64,000 nucleotides of DNA from Xiphydria camelus (Eukaryota > Arthropoda > Insecta > Hymenoptera > Xiphydriidae), in assembly GCA_963678675.1 (NCBI GenBank), contig OY783197.1, forward strand, positions 9,241,647 through 9,305,646. Direction: 5' to 3'. The notes under the pieces are model-generated. The model did not search any database, was not told where the DNA came from, and worked only from the letters and a program-made list of their open reading frames with translations. This document shows positions 54,201 through 61,938 of this stretch, piece after piece. Position 1 is the stretch's first letter, and each line of letters begins with the position of its first letter. The position numbers and the translations under genes were made by a program.

Positions 54201-57200
54201 GAATATTTGCCATTCGTGATTCTTCGCGTAGTGTGTGGGAGCTCTACTGCGCCAAACATTCGGTATTCGGTCGCTATCCACGGTCTTGTCGGTAAAACGA
54301 CGCGTAGTAAAGGACGACGAAGTAACCCAACACTTTCGTGCGTTGAAATGGGTGTAGAAAAACTTATGAACCCGTGCCCTTCCGTGCGCACCCCGAATGC
54401 CTACACCGATATGGGATCCCAAACATGTTGACCACAAAAACAGAAACAAAGTGGCTGATGCCTGGAAGGAGTTGGAATCATCATTTTCTAGCAGCAACGT
54501 AACTGCCGCAGATTTAAAAAAGAAGAAAGACTCACTAATGGCGATATTCCGTCAGCTTTTAAGTAAGGTCAACCCTTCGTTGCTCACGTGGGGTGTAGGC
54601 TACACCCCAGCCTCCTTTGTTTGCATGCCACGCCTAGAGTTTTTTTTTCAAGGTTTGCACTTTTAGTACCTTTCGGGAACAATTCATTAAAGAATTTGGC
54701 ACCAAAAGAGCGCAGGACAAAACCGATTGATCTCTTCGACAGAACGCTGCAAAGAGTTAAATGGTGATTTTTTTAACAGTCTGTATTAATGCAATATTTA
54801 ATATTTTTCTATAAAACTTGTTCCAATTTGTTAATTGGTACTTTGTTAATAAAACGAGTGTACGACAACTATCCTCAGTCTATTATTTATACTATTTTTT
54901 TTTAAATCGGCAGGGAGACCTGAGCGTCTGAAAACCGAGACCTCATGTACCGAGACTTCGAGTTTTGTTTTCAATTAGAAAATTACGAAATTTATTTTTT
55001 TTTAATGTTGAGATCATTAGGCAATATCTCAAGCTTTAAAATAAAAAAAAAGTATTAAAAAATTTCAATTTTTCACTAAGAAAACGTTAATCTTTAACTG
55101 GGGTGTAGGGTACACCTCAGGTGAGCTTTAATGTTTCAAAAACCCACGTGAGTAACGAAGGGTTTAATCCAGCAGCTCTCTAGTGCTGGGGCAGAAGACA
55201 TTTACAAACCAAACTGGTTTGCCTTTGAAACTATGCAGAAGTTTCTCAAACCTATATATACTCCAGGAGAAACTATGAACTCAGAGGTAAATATTTTATA
55301 ATTTTTCCAATTTCTCCACTCCGAATAAATCATGGCAATACATCGACAAAGATTTTTAAGACTATATTTTAAAATTTTTAAATGATGCTTCGAATTATTG
55401 AAGTTGTGCATAAAATTTAGATACTTCACTAATATTTCTAAAAATCTAAAAAATCCAACTATTCATTTCTCAACAGTCCGGTCATCTGATTGCGGTAATG
55501 TTGATTATAAATAGTATTTCTATAAATATTTTATAACTTAGTTTTTTGTACATTTGTAAACAAAATAGGATATCATTGGAGTCAGGGATGGGCGTCATAA
55601 GAAAAATTAATAATTGAATGACTAATAGTTAAGATTAAATTTTCATTTATCATTCAAATAATTTTGAATAACGAATAAATTTTCATTCATCATTCCGTCA
55701 TTCTTACTTGGTTGTTTCACTGGGTAGATGATCAAGGTAATTACGAAGTTCTTCCTACAGTTTATCGTGACCAGGTGCACCAGATCGACGATCACGGGAA
55801 ATGACAGATTTTCCCTGCAGTTTTTCGTGTCTAGGTGCACCAGGTCAGTGAGTGCAATAGTCGGACATATGGATCATTTTATATTATAATATATACTGAA
55901 AGAATCTACATCGCAATCAAGGATTTCCGTGAATTGCGGTTATATGCTTTTTTTCCTAGAGGAATGTGAATTATATCTGTATATTTCTAGACGAAAAATA
56001 CGATGTTCCTTTGTGTACGTAATACGAGACGGTACGTAATACGAGACGCCGTGAGGCCCCTGATATTGGAGAGCGGTATCGAACCCGAACGTTCGTGCAT
56101 TTGCCGAAAGCACGAACATTTGCCATATACTGTAGCGTGTGGGAGGGTAGGCGAAGGCGTAGTACGATCTTCGAATGTTCGCGCATTCGCCGAATGCACG
56201 CATTGTCTGGGACCGGCTTAAGAATCAATGGAAATATAAAAGGTAGCTTCGCTTCGCGGCGCGTCGCTTCGCTTCGCCTAGATGTGCTTTGGCCTTTACA
56301 CTTTTCGCTCTCGAAACACGGCTCGTAAGAACGCAGCGCACTCTTCTGAAGCCAACTCTAACTACAGCACCGTTCGAAACACTTCCGAAGTCAAATGTCA
56401 GGGAAATTCAAATACTTGCGTTATCCACGGGACATACTGTATACGCTCAACTTTTTTATAGGTACTTAAATATAATAAAAAAAAGTTTGGTGATAAAGGC
56501 CTTTTTTTTTACATTTCCTTATGATGCAAATGGGTTAATATACACCCAGTATTTACGCGTTAGTAACTAATTATAGACAAGATGCTGCCGCTGCTAGTCA
56601 TTCTAGGCGATACCGTTTTTTCGTCATCTTAATGTTACGAAATAATCCACATAAAGTTGCAAACCTGTTTCACGTTTATTTTCGAAAAAATGAGTTTTTT
56701 AAGTCATAACCTCGGATCGCTTTTGGATTAGGCAGAGAGATATCCGCGGGAATTCAAATATGTTTTTCTCGCATATATGAAATCCTGAAACTGAGTTTTG
56801 AAAAAATCGAGGATTTTTTATTTCCGATTAGTAGGTATATTTTGAATAGCGTAAATGTGGACCTCTCGTCACTGTGGTGATGCATCAGGCAACGCGCCTG
56901 ATTGTGGAATCTACATATCGCTGCCTCAGAATTATAAGGTTCTATGTTACCGAGCAAGAGTTCTGAGAAAATCGCTTTTAAATTTTTGAGTGTTGGAAAA
57001 TACTATTACGGATGTATTAATTAATGCAGGGAAAGTATCACACATTCTAAAGATGGCGCAGAGAAGTCGCCTGGGGTTCTAAGTTGAACATAAAACCTTG
57101 TGCTGCTTAAAAGTCTAAAAGTCAAAAAATGTAACATAGAACCTGAGGCAGCGATATGTAGCGACCGGTACAGGAAAAAAGCGTATCCTTTCACTGTCAT

Positions 57201-60200
57201 TGAGAAACATCGTAATTTGTTGCTATGCGAGGAAACATCGTAAGTCCTTGTTTTCATCGATGTGATTTCCTTATATAGGGAACGAGTTACGATATTGTAT
57301 AATGATAGTGAAAAAAGATACGTGCTTTTTTTCTGGTACTGATTGATAGGTATGCACTTATAGTTGCGGATTCGATTTTACCTACTTCTTTTTTCAGGCA
57401 CGACTTTTATATGTTATATGTGTGTATAAAAATGAAAATGCCTTATACTATCGTCACATCGGAAAATCTATTACCAGCTCATAATGAGTAAAGATCAAAG
57501 TAGTTTTTTGTTTTCAACATTTGATAATCTATTTTAATGAATTTTAGAGGCGCGTGCGTATGTGCGTGCATTCTTTTTCCCTCTAACAATTAAACAACTG
57601 AACCGATTGAGTTATATTATGGCTGAAAAATCACATTTCGATCACAGAAGATCCATTAAGGTTTTGAACCTAATCGAAATGGCGATTTTGAAATGGAAGC
57701 TTTAAAAATGAATTTTAAAAAATAGTCGATAGAAAAATATTTTAGACAAATGTTGCGTGATTTATGGAATTTCTACAACGTTTATCTCAAACTTTTTTGT
57801 AACTAAATGTTGAGAAAACTACGTAGGAACGCTTAATAATAATTACGAAAGATTCATTCTTGAAAAATGCAGAAATACGTTTTAAAAATCTGATCGTCTA
57901 AATTTTCATAGTCACTGATTCCAAATAGGCAGCCTAAATTTCAAATTTTTAAATGGTAAACTTATTATAGCCGACTAAAACAAAAATTTATCCGATTCTT
58001 GTGAAATTGATAGGTAAGGCTTTTTCGACTCTCTGAATATAAACCTCTGATTAATGTTCTGAAATTCAAAATAACGTATTCAATATCTCGGACTAAAATA
58101 TCGAAATTTTTCTGATTCTTATGAAATTGAATAGGGTTTGTTTCGGATATCTTTGAATATGAATCTAGATATGAAATTCTAAACTTGAAAATGGCGGATT
58201 CAATACGGCGGAATGAAATGCCAAAATTTTTCCGATTTTCATTAAATTTAATAAGTACTTAGGGATTGTTGGTGTCTCTGTATCTTTTTAACGATAATTG
58301 GTTGTATGTATAGCGAGAAAGCGAAGCTTTTTTAAGGTACTCATGCAAAAACATTATTAAAGAGACTAGCGAGTTTTAAAAACTCGAAATGAAAATAAAA
58401 TGCACGCGAAATAAAATTATTTAACAAATTGCATTTATTCATGTCTTACTCACTATTGTGTATTGCTTAATAAAGCTACACTTTCTAATTTAAAGTTCAG
58501 TATATGAGAGATCATGGCACGTAGAAACATGAAATAATTCATAGCAAATATACATACAGTTGCGAGCATACGATTTATTTTAGGTTCGCTTCCTGGTACG
58601 TCAGTGGCACATGAGCTTGTCGTTTCCATCAGGCGCAAATGTACTCCTGAAGAAGTACTGAATGTACTTAATACATTGCCGGGACCAGGAGAGAACGAAG
58701 AGGCAAATACTTTCAATCCATTGAAGATTGATGTTTTTGTACAGACACTGCTAAATCTTGGATCAAAGAGTTTCAGTCATAGTTTTGCTGCGATTGGAAA
58801 ATTTCACTATGTTTTTAAGGTGAGATTTGTTGAAGGGAGGAGCAGAAGAATTTTATACTCTTATAAATTATACTGATGAAGAAAAGAGGATTTTAGGAAA
58901 AAATTCAAATATAACTGCTTCTACTTCTTTAATATTAATATTGGTAGTTGCAGATAAAATAGCTAAAAAGACAGCGGCTTGTTGATACGCAAAATGCGCT
59001 TTGTAACAAAATTCATATATTTTTAAATATATTTTATCGGTGTATAGTAACTGCACCAACAAAGTGAAATATTCATAGTTTAAGAGAAAATCGCGTTTAT
59101 AATAAACATCTTTGTAAAATCGGTAAATCTACAGGATATACCACTTACGTAGTCCGATTTTCCCAAGATTATTCTATTAGGTAAAATAATAAGTATGTTT
59201 CGATGAAAGGAGATTATTCGTCGCCGTTATACGTTCGAGTCTAAATTTTTAAAGTAACTACGAATACATATATATAAATATATTATAAATTCGATAAATC
59301 CACCATAACATTAATTTGAGAAAGTGTTGCACTAATGATACATCGTTCTCTATTATGTGGACGAATTCACAGATCCTCGCTGAGACTGAAGAGGCGCAAA
59401 TATGTATCCTACGAAATATGTATGCCTTGTGGAAAAACCACTATCAAATGATGGTCGTTCTAACAGATAAGCTACTGAAAACTGGAATTATTGAGTGCAG
59501 TGCCATCGCTAATTGGATATTTTCTCGTGAAATGGCATCTGAATTCACAAAGTAAGTGTTTGCGTCACGTACGTAGATTGCGCGGAAGAATACCATCAAA
59601 TTCGTGAAATAAGCATTTTATTTAATCACATTTATACGCGAAAATATATTTAGTGAAACTCATATATATATATGCCAATTTATCGTTTACAATTATTACA
59701 ACATTCCTTGAAATTAATCGCTGCTACTTTTAGGCTCTACATTTGGGAAATACTTCATTTGACGATACGCAAGAAGAACAAGCACGTTATAAAGTTAAAT
59801 ACCGAACTGACGGAAGCTAGGGAGAAATTAAGGAGGGCGGAAAGCAGATCAGGATCCTCTTCTGAAGAAGATGACGCTAATAAGGAAAAGGGTGGTGAAA
59901 GGCCATCGGAAGATGCGGTGGAAAGAATGGAAGAGAAATTAGAAGCCGCCCAGGCAGATCAGAAAAACTTGTTTCTTATCATTTTTCAGGTGAAGAAGTC
60001 AATATAGCAGTACAGGGCTTAAGCTCTCGATTATGTTAAATAATTGTGCAACAAATTATCTAAATTATGCAAAGTATCTAACGCTTATTACTATGTCTAG
60101 TAATCTTTTATTATTTACAAGTATAGCAGCAGAATATTTTTCTTTTTCAAGAAAACATCTAAACGTCTATGAGAATGTAGTAGCAATAGCTTTAGTGATT

Positions 60201-61281
60201 TTATTGTATCATTTACCGCATAATATCTATACGCAAAAGTTTTCATATTAATTTTATTTACTCCTTTATTTGCAGCGTTTTATAATGATCTTGTCTGAGC
60301 ATTTAGTGAGGTGTGACACCGACGGCGTTGATTACAATACGCATTGGTACCGATGGACCATTGGAAGACTTCAACAGGTTTTCTTGACTGTGAGTTTTTA
60401 AAAATTTTGTTTAAACATTTATTCAAGGTCAAAACTAGGGCTGGCTCTTTGGTTAAAACTCTAACATTTGGGAATCTATTCACAAGACGGAGACTGAATA
60501 TTGACGAACTGGCTTTGTACAAACAATATCAAAATGTGCTCCATGTGCGGTATTAACAGAACATTCTGCGCACATATTTTATACACAAATATACATATAG
60601 TAGAATCCGCTTAATACGATCTCGGTTAATACGATTTCCCGCATTATACGCTTTTTCTTTATTGATTCCTTGAATTTAAGCCTTATTTTCTGTACAAAAT
60701 ATCCCACATAATATGCGCTTCATTCCCGTTTATAATGCTCTTTTGACGATAGATTATGCCATGTCTGTAAACTACACTTAGCATTTACGCCTATCTATGC
60801 ATAGTACATTTGCTCTATTTTTGATGGTGTCTTTCAAACGTTAAACTCAATCAAAAATTTAATACCGGGTCAGGCGATATAAAACATCAAAAGAAGATTA
60901 CTACTTTCTGTTTAAAGAACTGAAAAATTGATTTTGGTTGATCTATGCACAATTGATTTGTATTGATCTTAAATATGTGTATGTCTATCCTTTAATACAC
61001 GTGTATAAACAGCCATGCTTGTGTGGGTACTTATATTTTTATTTTTATTTGGCTGTTAGGATTTCCTGCCTAAGACGATATTTTACACGACCCCATGAAA
61101 AACGTATTGAGTCGATTTTACTGTATTACAGTCATATATCGCTATTTGTTTCGTTACAATGTTATAGCACCACGAGCAAGTTCAAAAGTATTCCTCAACG
61201 CTGGAAACGCTTCTCTTCACTCCAGACTTGGATTCACATATCCTGGACGTGTTTCATCAGTTTGTTTCTTTACGCGCGTGA
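33235..61281 (+). CDS. Cbp80: Nuclear cap-binding protein subunit 1 (CBP80/NCBP1), 11 exons
   Basis: Join of 33235-33274, 34231-34699, 43483-43977, 46175-46346, 48485-48690, 50095-50198, 58584-58819, 59373-59551, 59734-59989, 60276-60389 and 61168-61281 gives 794 residues, very close to insect CBP80 (about 800). All introns are GT-AG and phases agree. The N-terminus MSRRRAH plus [10 protein letters not shown] is the nuclear localisation region; three MIF4G-type helical domains follow (about 30-240, 300-480 and 490-750). CBP80 partners CBP20 on the m7G cap of nuclear RNA, acting in splicing, export, miRNA/siRNA biogenesis and pioneer translation. Introns 2 and 6 exceed 8 kb because of transposons; no exon is damaged. 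Confidence 0.97.
33872..33962. mobile_element. 91-bp piggyBac-type MITE in Cbp80 intron 1
   Basis: TTAACCCTTAACC at the left, GGTTAAGGGTTAA at the right, about 30 bp of imperfect inverted repeat with TTAA at both ends. Confidence 0.5.
34231..34699 (+). CDS. Cbp80: Cbp80 exon 2
   Basis: Encodes residues about 14-169: [19 protein letters not shown] and most of the first MIF4G domain ([16 protein letters not shown]). The acceptor is TACTTTAG and the donor GACTG|GTACGT splits a Trp codon. Confidence 0.95.
34702..36125. repeat. Cbp80 intron 2, first part, with a MITE
   Basis: Mostly AT-rich without genes. At about 35441-35699 TGACGTCACATAATTGTAAA and its inverted partner lie about 190 bp apart with outer GCGGCC/GGCCGC, a probable MITE. 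An in-frame stop soon after the exon shows the gene is spliced here. Confidence 0.5.
36515..36733 (+). pseudogene. DDE transposase C-terminal fragment (Tc1/mariner-like, DDE_3 type)
   Basis: Encodes [20 protein letters not shown], then [20 protein letters not shown] and [13 protein letters not shown]. The catalytic-site Asp of QQDGA and [12 protein letters not shown] are typical of a widespread insect transposase family. The N-terminal half and DNA-binding domain are missing. Confidence 0.75.
36963..37620. mobile_element. MITE with TTTTTGTCACC ends and G-rich insertion
   Basis: The ends TTTTTGTCACCAGTGTCAAA are inverted repeats. A shorter relative lies at 44761-44919. Inside are G-runs at about 37008-37060 (GGGTGGGAGGGGGGTTGGGG) and repeats of TTTCACGCACTGCGCAGG. 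The preceding 36830-36960 has a GC-rich hairpin (GCCGCACGAGCGAAGCGAGT) also found before the second copy. Confidence 0.55.
38363..38684 (-). repeat. 3' LTR of the Copia element
   Basis: Matches 42491-42812 without a difference that I could see. On the coding strand the termini read TATTGG...CCTACG, not the usual TG...CA. Confidence 0.88.
39008..42052 (-). CDS. Copia pol: integrase, reverse transcriptase, RNase H
   Basis: 1014 codons, no stops. It opens in the region after protease ([15 protein letters not shown]). Integrase follows: LWHERLGH and CEGCIYGKQ (zinc site), [18 protein letters not shown] and [11 protein letters not shown] (D,D-E). RT has KTAFLNG and LLYVDDILI (active site). RNase H has [19 protein letters not shown] and ADAFTK. 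The protease Asp-Ser-Gly is not present, so this polyprotein could not process itself. Confidence 0.9.
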   Translation of the reverse strand: MEEPIEITIAKKSETITAIKRGRIEVTTDQGVQGTLDNVLYAPDLPHNLLSVSRIQQAGMRVTFKEYGKVTIEKGDKVIATGESFNNLCCINFTIRKKMCNQTNANEKTMYKLWHERLGHIEKSKFLEMKRNDLVLDNKQLQAVNPTDEICEGCIYGKQARLPFAKSRDRSHVKRPLFIIHSDLCGPMLPATIDGKSYFASFIDEYTHYTVVYLIARKSDTFTVFQDFVKKSETHFDSKIAYLNCDNGGEYLSNEFKEFCVQNGIQYHLTVPHTPQQNPISERMNRTIVEKARAMLHGANLGKELWGEAVLTATYLINITPTKAINGNKTPYELWHDRKPKLNHLKIFGSTVYILDKTRKGKFDKKSFKGILVGYHQSGYKVLNVETNKFIIARDVIFDEVNFKISRPVHINEIEFENSSIKRQKTDDKMEISRSEESNINKSVAETDQVKKMPQSDINSQAKSNDPIPRRSARIKNMSPVSYNEEQCYQISAQVVNDIPQSYKAIRDRDDRFKWEKAIKDKMESLLQNNTWELVPCPIGKNIVDCKWVFNIKNDSEGNPLKYKARLVAKGFSQQYPSDYCETFAPVARITTLRLMLAFANQNDLMIHQMDVKTAFLNGSLIEEIYMRIPEGVESKQNYVCKLKKALYGLKQSARCWFQKFDKVLKEHEFTNSSVDHCLYILDRGQVIKNIYVLLYVDDILIITFEENTMINFKGYLINKFSMVDMKEVKFFLGINIERKNGIITLDQSSYLNKILQKFNMNDCKPASSPLEVKLNYTELNSDEFYDAPCKNLIGCLMYAMLCTRPDLCTALNLLSRYQIKNNKELWHCLKRVLRYVKGSLELKLIYRKNNYENLLIGYVDSDWAGNEIDRKSTTGYLFKMFDHNTICWNTKRQNSVATSSTEAEYMALFEGIKEACWLKSLLLSIKVELVKPIVIFEDNNGCIAIANNPTDHKRSKHIDVKYHFSREKIEQKEVIIKYISTGNQLADAFTKSLPLIKFLSIREQIGLQDPKTS
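42058..42411 (-). pseudogene. Copia gag N-terminal remnant
   Basis: From the ATG used by gag, [20 protein letters not shown] and [13 protein letters not shown] match the N-terminal copia gag domain. The frame stops after SFAFMSGL; neither the CCHC zinc knuckle nor the protease follows before the pol frame starts in a different frame. A deletion of roughly 0.8-1 kb compared with a normal copia element is inferred. Confidence 0.75.
42477..42491 (-). promoter_or_regulatory. Copia primer-binding site, initiator tRNA-Met fragment
   Basis: CTGGGCCCATAACCC on the + strand equals the anticodon stem-loop of insect initiator tRNA-Met as I recall it; copia elements prime from a half-tRNA at this site. 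Confidence 0.75.
42491..42812 (-). repeat. 5' LTR of the Copia element
   Basis: 322 bp, matching 38363-38684. Confidence 0.88.
43299..43382. repeat. Perfect 39-bp stem hairpin in Cbp80 intron 2
   Basis: ATATCTGTACCCCAGGATAA through GTCCAATT is followed by a 6-base loop (ATTACA) and its exact inverted copy: 39 paired bases with no mismatch. It ends 100 bp before exon 3. A very young foldback MITE or a hairpin-RNA source are the alternatives. A CT microsatellite follows at 43394-43415. Confidence 0.9.
43483..43977 (+). CDS. Cbp80: Cbp80 exon 3
   Basis: Residues about 170-334: [51 protein letters not shown]. Acceptor TAATTTTAG, donor GACTG|GTGAGT. Confidence 0.95.
44634..44919. repeat. GC-rich hairpin plus TTTTTGTCAC MITE in intron 3
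   Basis: 44634-44757 is an imperfect hairpin with GTTTCTAACGAGTGTGAAGT and its partner. 44761-44919 has inverted ends TTTTTGTCACTAAGTGTCAA. The same pair occurs at 36830-37620. Confidence 0.6.
45137..45547 (-). pseudogene. Antisense open frame with one internal TGA in Cbp80 intron 3
   Basis: From ATG at 45547 the minus strand reads 137 codons including the terminal stop, with a single TGA at 45457-45455 after HSSSTDQ. It begins [20 protein letters not shown]; later parts include [20 protein letters not shown], then [15 protein letters not shown] and [20 protein letters not shown]. Composition is coding-like for so AT-rich a region. No family recognised. It could be a retro-copied or nested gene remnant, or part of an uncharacterised element. 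Confidence 0.35.
46175..46346 (+). CDS. Cbp80: Cbp80 exon 4
   Basis: Residues about 335-392: [20 protein letters not shown] and [20 protein letters not shown]. Acceptor TTTATTACAG, donor CCGCAG|GTAATT. Confidence 0.95.
46708..47296. mobile_element. MITE with AGGGTGTCCCGGAAAATGTG ends
   Basis: The inverted ends of about 20 bp lie next to TA dinucleotides, embedded in an AT-rich tract with many ATATGATCATAT words. 589 bp, no coding frame recognised. Tc1/mariner type by target and terminus. Confidence 0.65.
47342..47742. mobile_element. 401-bp mariner-type MITE in intron 4
   Basis: The ends CAGTATRT..CCCGTGGATAA are inverted and flanked by TA. The inverted repeat spans about 120 bp (AGAGTTGGCTTCAGAAGAGT and onward). 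This uninterrupted copy gives the empty-site reference for the copy split in intron 6. Confidence 0.8.
48485..48690 (+). CDS. Cbp80: Cbp80 exon 5
   Basis: Residues about 393-460: [33 protein letters not shown] and [10 protein letters not shown]. Acceptor TTGCTAG, donor TTACG|GTGTGT. Confidence 0.93.
48691..50094. other. Cbp80 intron 5
   Basis: AT-rich, no gene. GTGTCCAGCGAT near 49033 and its inverted partner near 49730 could bound a decayed element of about 700 bp. A 74-codon frame at 49305 is not convincing. Confidence 0.35.
50095..50198 (+). CDS. Cbp80: Cbp80 exon 6
   Basis: Residues about 461-495: [20 protein letters not shown] and [10 protein letters not shown]. Acceptor TTTCAACAG, donor GCGCAA|GTAAGT. 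Confidence 0.93.
50617..51165. mobile_element. Extra insertion in the left arm with AACGCACACTTG ends
   Basis: Ends AACGCACACTTGRGCGAAGC are inverted; the right arm lacks this piece. Inside is a hairpin (GGCGGAAATCCTCGGATTTT and partner, 50882-50995) and an open stretch around 51019-51141 ([20 protein letters not shown]) of unknown origin. Confidence 0.5.
52809..52974 (-). CDS. MADF-like exon, left arm
   Basis: The minus strand encodes [20 protein letters not shown], then [20 protein letters not shown] and [11 protein letters not shown], ending at donor TTTTAA|GTAAGG. This is the central part of a MADF (Myb/SANT-like) DNA-binding domain. Flanking exons were not identified. PIF/Harbinger elements commonly carry such a gene. 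Confidence 0.6.
54397..54562 (+). CDS. MADF-like exon, right arm
   Basis: Same peptide as the left arm with [10 protein letters not shown], the canonical WDP form, in place of IWNPKH; same donor. Mirror position in the palindrome. Confidence 0.6.
56540..58583. repeat. Cbp80 intron 6, distal part, with small inverted and tandem repeats
   Basis: No gene. CTACATATCGCTGCCTCAG at 56911 and its inverted partner at about 57145 bound a MITE; GGTACAGGAAAAAAGCGTAT at 57165 pairs with sequence near 57335. From about 57972 to 58290 a unit of about 118 bp (ACTAAAAYA..GATTCTTATGAAATTG) is repeated about 2.6 times. Confidence 0.5.
58584..58819 (+). CDS. Cbp80: Cbp80 exon 7
   Basis: Residues about 496-574: [20 protein letters not shown] and [20 protein letters not shown]. 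Acceptor TTATTTTAG, donor TTTAAG|GTGAGA. Confidence 0.95.
59373..59551 (+). CDS. Cbp80: Cbp80 exon 8
   Basis: Residues about 575-633: [20 protein letters not shown] and [20 protein letters not shown]. Acceptor GAATTCACAG, donor CACAAA|GTAAGT. Confidence 0.94.
59734..59989 (+). CDS. Cbp80: Cbp80 exon 9
   Basis: Residues about 634-719: [20 protein letters not shown], then a Ser/Glu-rich charged linker and [20 protein letters not shown]. Acceptor ACTTTTAG, donor TTTCAG|GTGAAG. Confidence 0.94.
60276..60389 (+). CDS. Cbp80: Cbp80 exon 10
   Basis: Residues about 720-757: [20 protein letters not shown] and [15 protein letters not shown]. Acceptor TTATTTGCAG, donor TTGACT|GTGAGT. Confidence 0.93.
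60598..60760. repeat. pogo/Tigger-like terminal sequence in intron 10
   Basis: TAGAATCCGCTTAATACGAT followed by CTCGGTTAATACGA resembles the tandem motif at the ends of pogo/Tigger elements. No opposite end was found, so it may be a decayed remnant. Confidence 0.25.
61168..61281 (+). CDS. Cbp80: Cbp80 exon 11 with stop codon
   Basis: Residues about 758-794: [17 protein letters not shown] and [16 protein letters not shown] stop. Acceptor AATGTTATAG. No clear AATAAA was seen in the next 200 bp. Confidence 0.93.
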   Translation, partial: HHEQVQKYSSTLETLLFTPDLDSHILDVFHQFVSLRA

Positions 61282-61764
61282 AACGGCATGTTAATTTTAC
61301 TTTAAAAATGACTAATGATGATATAGGATTTAATCGTATAGAATTATACCCCTGTAAGTCTTAAAGATTATATCAACGTGTCATTTTGCTAATTTATTAT
61401 TCTCACTAATAGGAGATGAGTTCTACATACATGTTGCGTTCAACGTTATTAAGATCATTGATGACCCAATGACTAGATGTACGTTCTTAAATTGAAAGTA
61501 CAGAGATATCATATATTTAATTTGAAGAAATTACAGTTGCATAAAATAATATTGATGTGAAACATCTTATGCCGCGCTACGGTGGTGAGAACGGCTGTTA
61601 GCGTGGGTATTCCGTTAGGGATCCAGACGCTGGAATGGCAATACGCTAACTCGGGACGCATCGGCTCTCTCCGCCACAACTCGGTGGTCCCCTTTTACCG
61701 AGTGCTAGCTTCCCCACTTACTACTACACGCTCACTGTATCGGTGTACGCGAAGCAGTATTTAC
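61282..61764. other. Downstream flank of Cbp80
   Basis: AT-rich 3' UTR-like sequence, then at 61568-61750 a GC-rich patch containing a 63-codon frame (about 61582-61773). It is not recognisable and runs into the next MITE, probably a repeat fragment. Confidence 0.3.
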
Positions 61765-61938
61765 CCTCATTAATGAAAGCATGAGGATTGATTAACCCTT
61801 GAAGGACACCGTGGGGTCCGACAGACCCCGAACCCATGGTATTCTACGGTGACCGTGGAGGGTTAATCATTGGTTAGCACGTTTAAAAATAACATTTTAA
61901 AAATTCCCCAGCAACAGAACCCGAGACGCCGGGTGTAC
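61765..61938. mobile_element. GTACACCCGGG-family MITE, truncated copy
   Basis: It aligns to half of the 19002-19220 copy (ATGAAAGCATGAGGATTGAT onward to CGGGTGTAC) and is interrupted by the 75-bp TTAA element. Confidence 0.65.
61792..61866. mobile_element. 75-bp piggyBac-type MITE nested in another MITE
   Basis: TTAACCCTTGAAGGACACCG at the left, inverted with changes at the right, TTAA at both ends. The intact host MITE at 19002-19220 contains the empty TTAA site (GATTGATTAATCATTGG on its minus strand). Confidence 0.75.

Larger units (their letters stand above)
50562..56295. mobile_element. 5.7-kb Harbinger-type palindrome with MADF exons
   Basis: The ends AGGYCAAAGCACATCTAGGC continue with repeated GCGAAGCG words and are flanked by TTA (50559-50561, 56296-56298). 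The unfilled site GACGTTTTACAC is visible at about 47600. Arms of roughly 2.5 kb are near-identical inverted copies meeting near 53690. Each carries a MADF-like exon and modules starting AAGCCGGTCCCAGACAATGC. The left arm has an extra insertion (50617-51165). No DDE transposase was seen, so it would need one from elsewhere. Confidence 0.78.
50306..56439. mobile_element. mariner-type MITE, copy split by a Harbinger-type palindrome
   Basis: The same CAGTATGTCCCGTGGATAA ends as 47342-47742, flanked by TA. The left 256 bp and right 144 bp join to reproduce the intact copy. Confidence 0.8.
50240..56534. mobile_element. piggyBac-type MITE hosting nested insertions
   Basis: CCCATTTGCATCAT and its inverted complement, each bordered by TTAA (50236-50239 and 56535-56538). 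Without the nested elements it would be about 160 bp. It lies 37 bp downstream of exon 6. Confidence 0.7.

Noticed and set aside
52980..54391. Many overlapping frames of 70-116 codons on both strands in the palindrome centre
   Set aside because: They mirror each other between arms, overlap in several frames at once and come from GC-rich repeat modules; only the MADF exon has family support.
50562..56295. Palindrome as an assembly artifact
   Set aside because: The arms differ by substitutions and by a 549-bp insertion in one arm, and the outer ends have a TTA duplication matching an empty site elsewhere. An artifact is still possible but less likely.
58868..59130. Antisense frame of about 88 codons in intron 7
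   Set aside because: No start codon in a good position, no recognised family, and length compatible with chance.
61582..61773. 63-codon GC-rich frame after Cbp80
   Set aside because: It runs into a MITE, has no ATG at the beginning and no recognisable motif.
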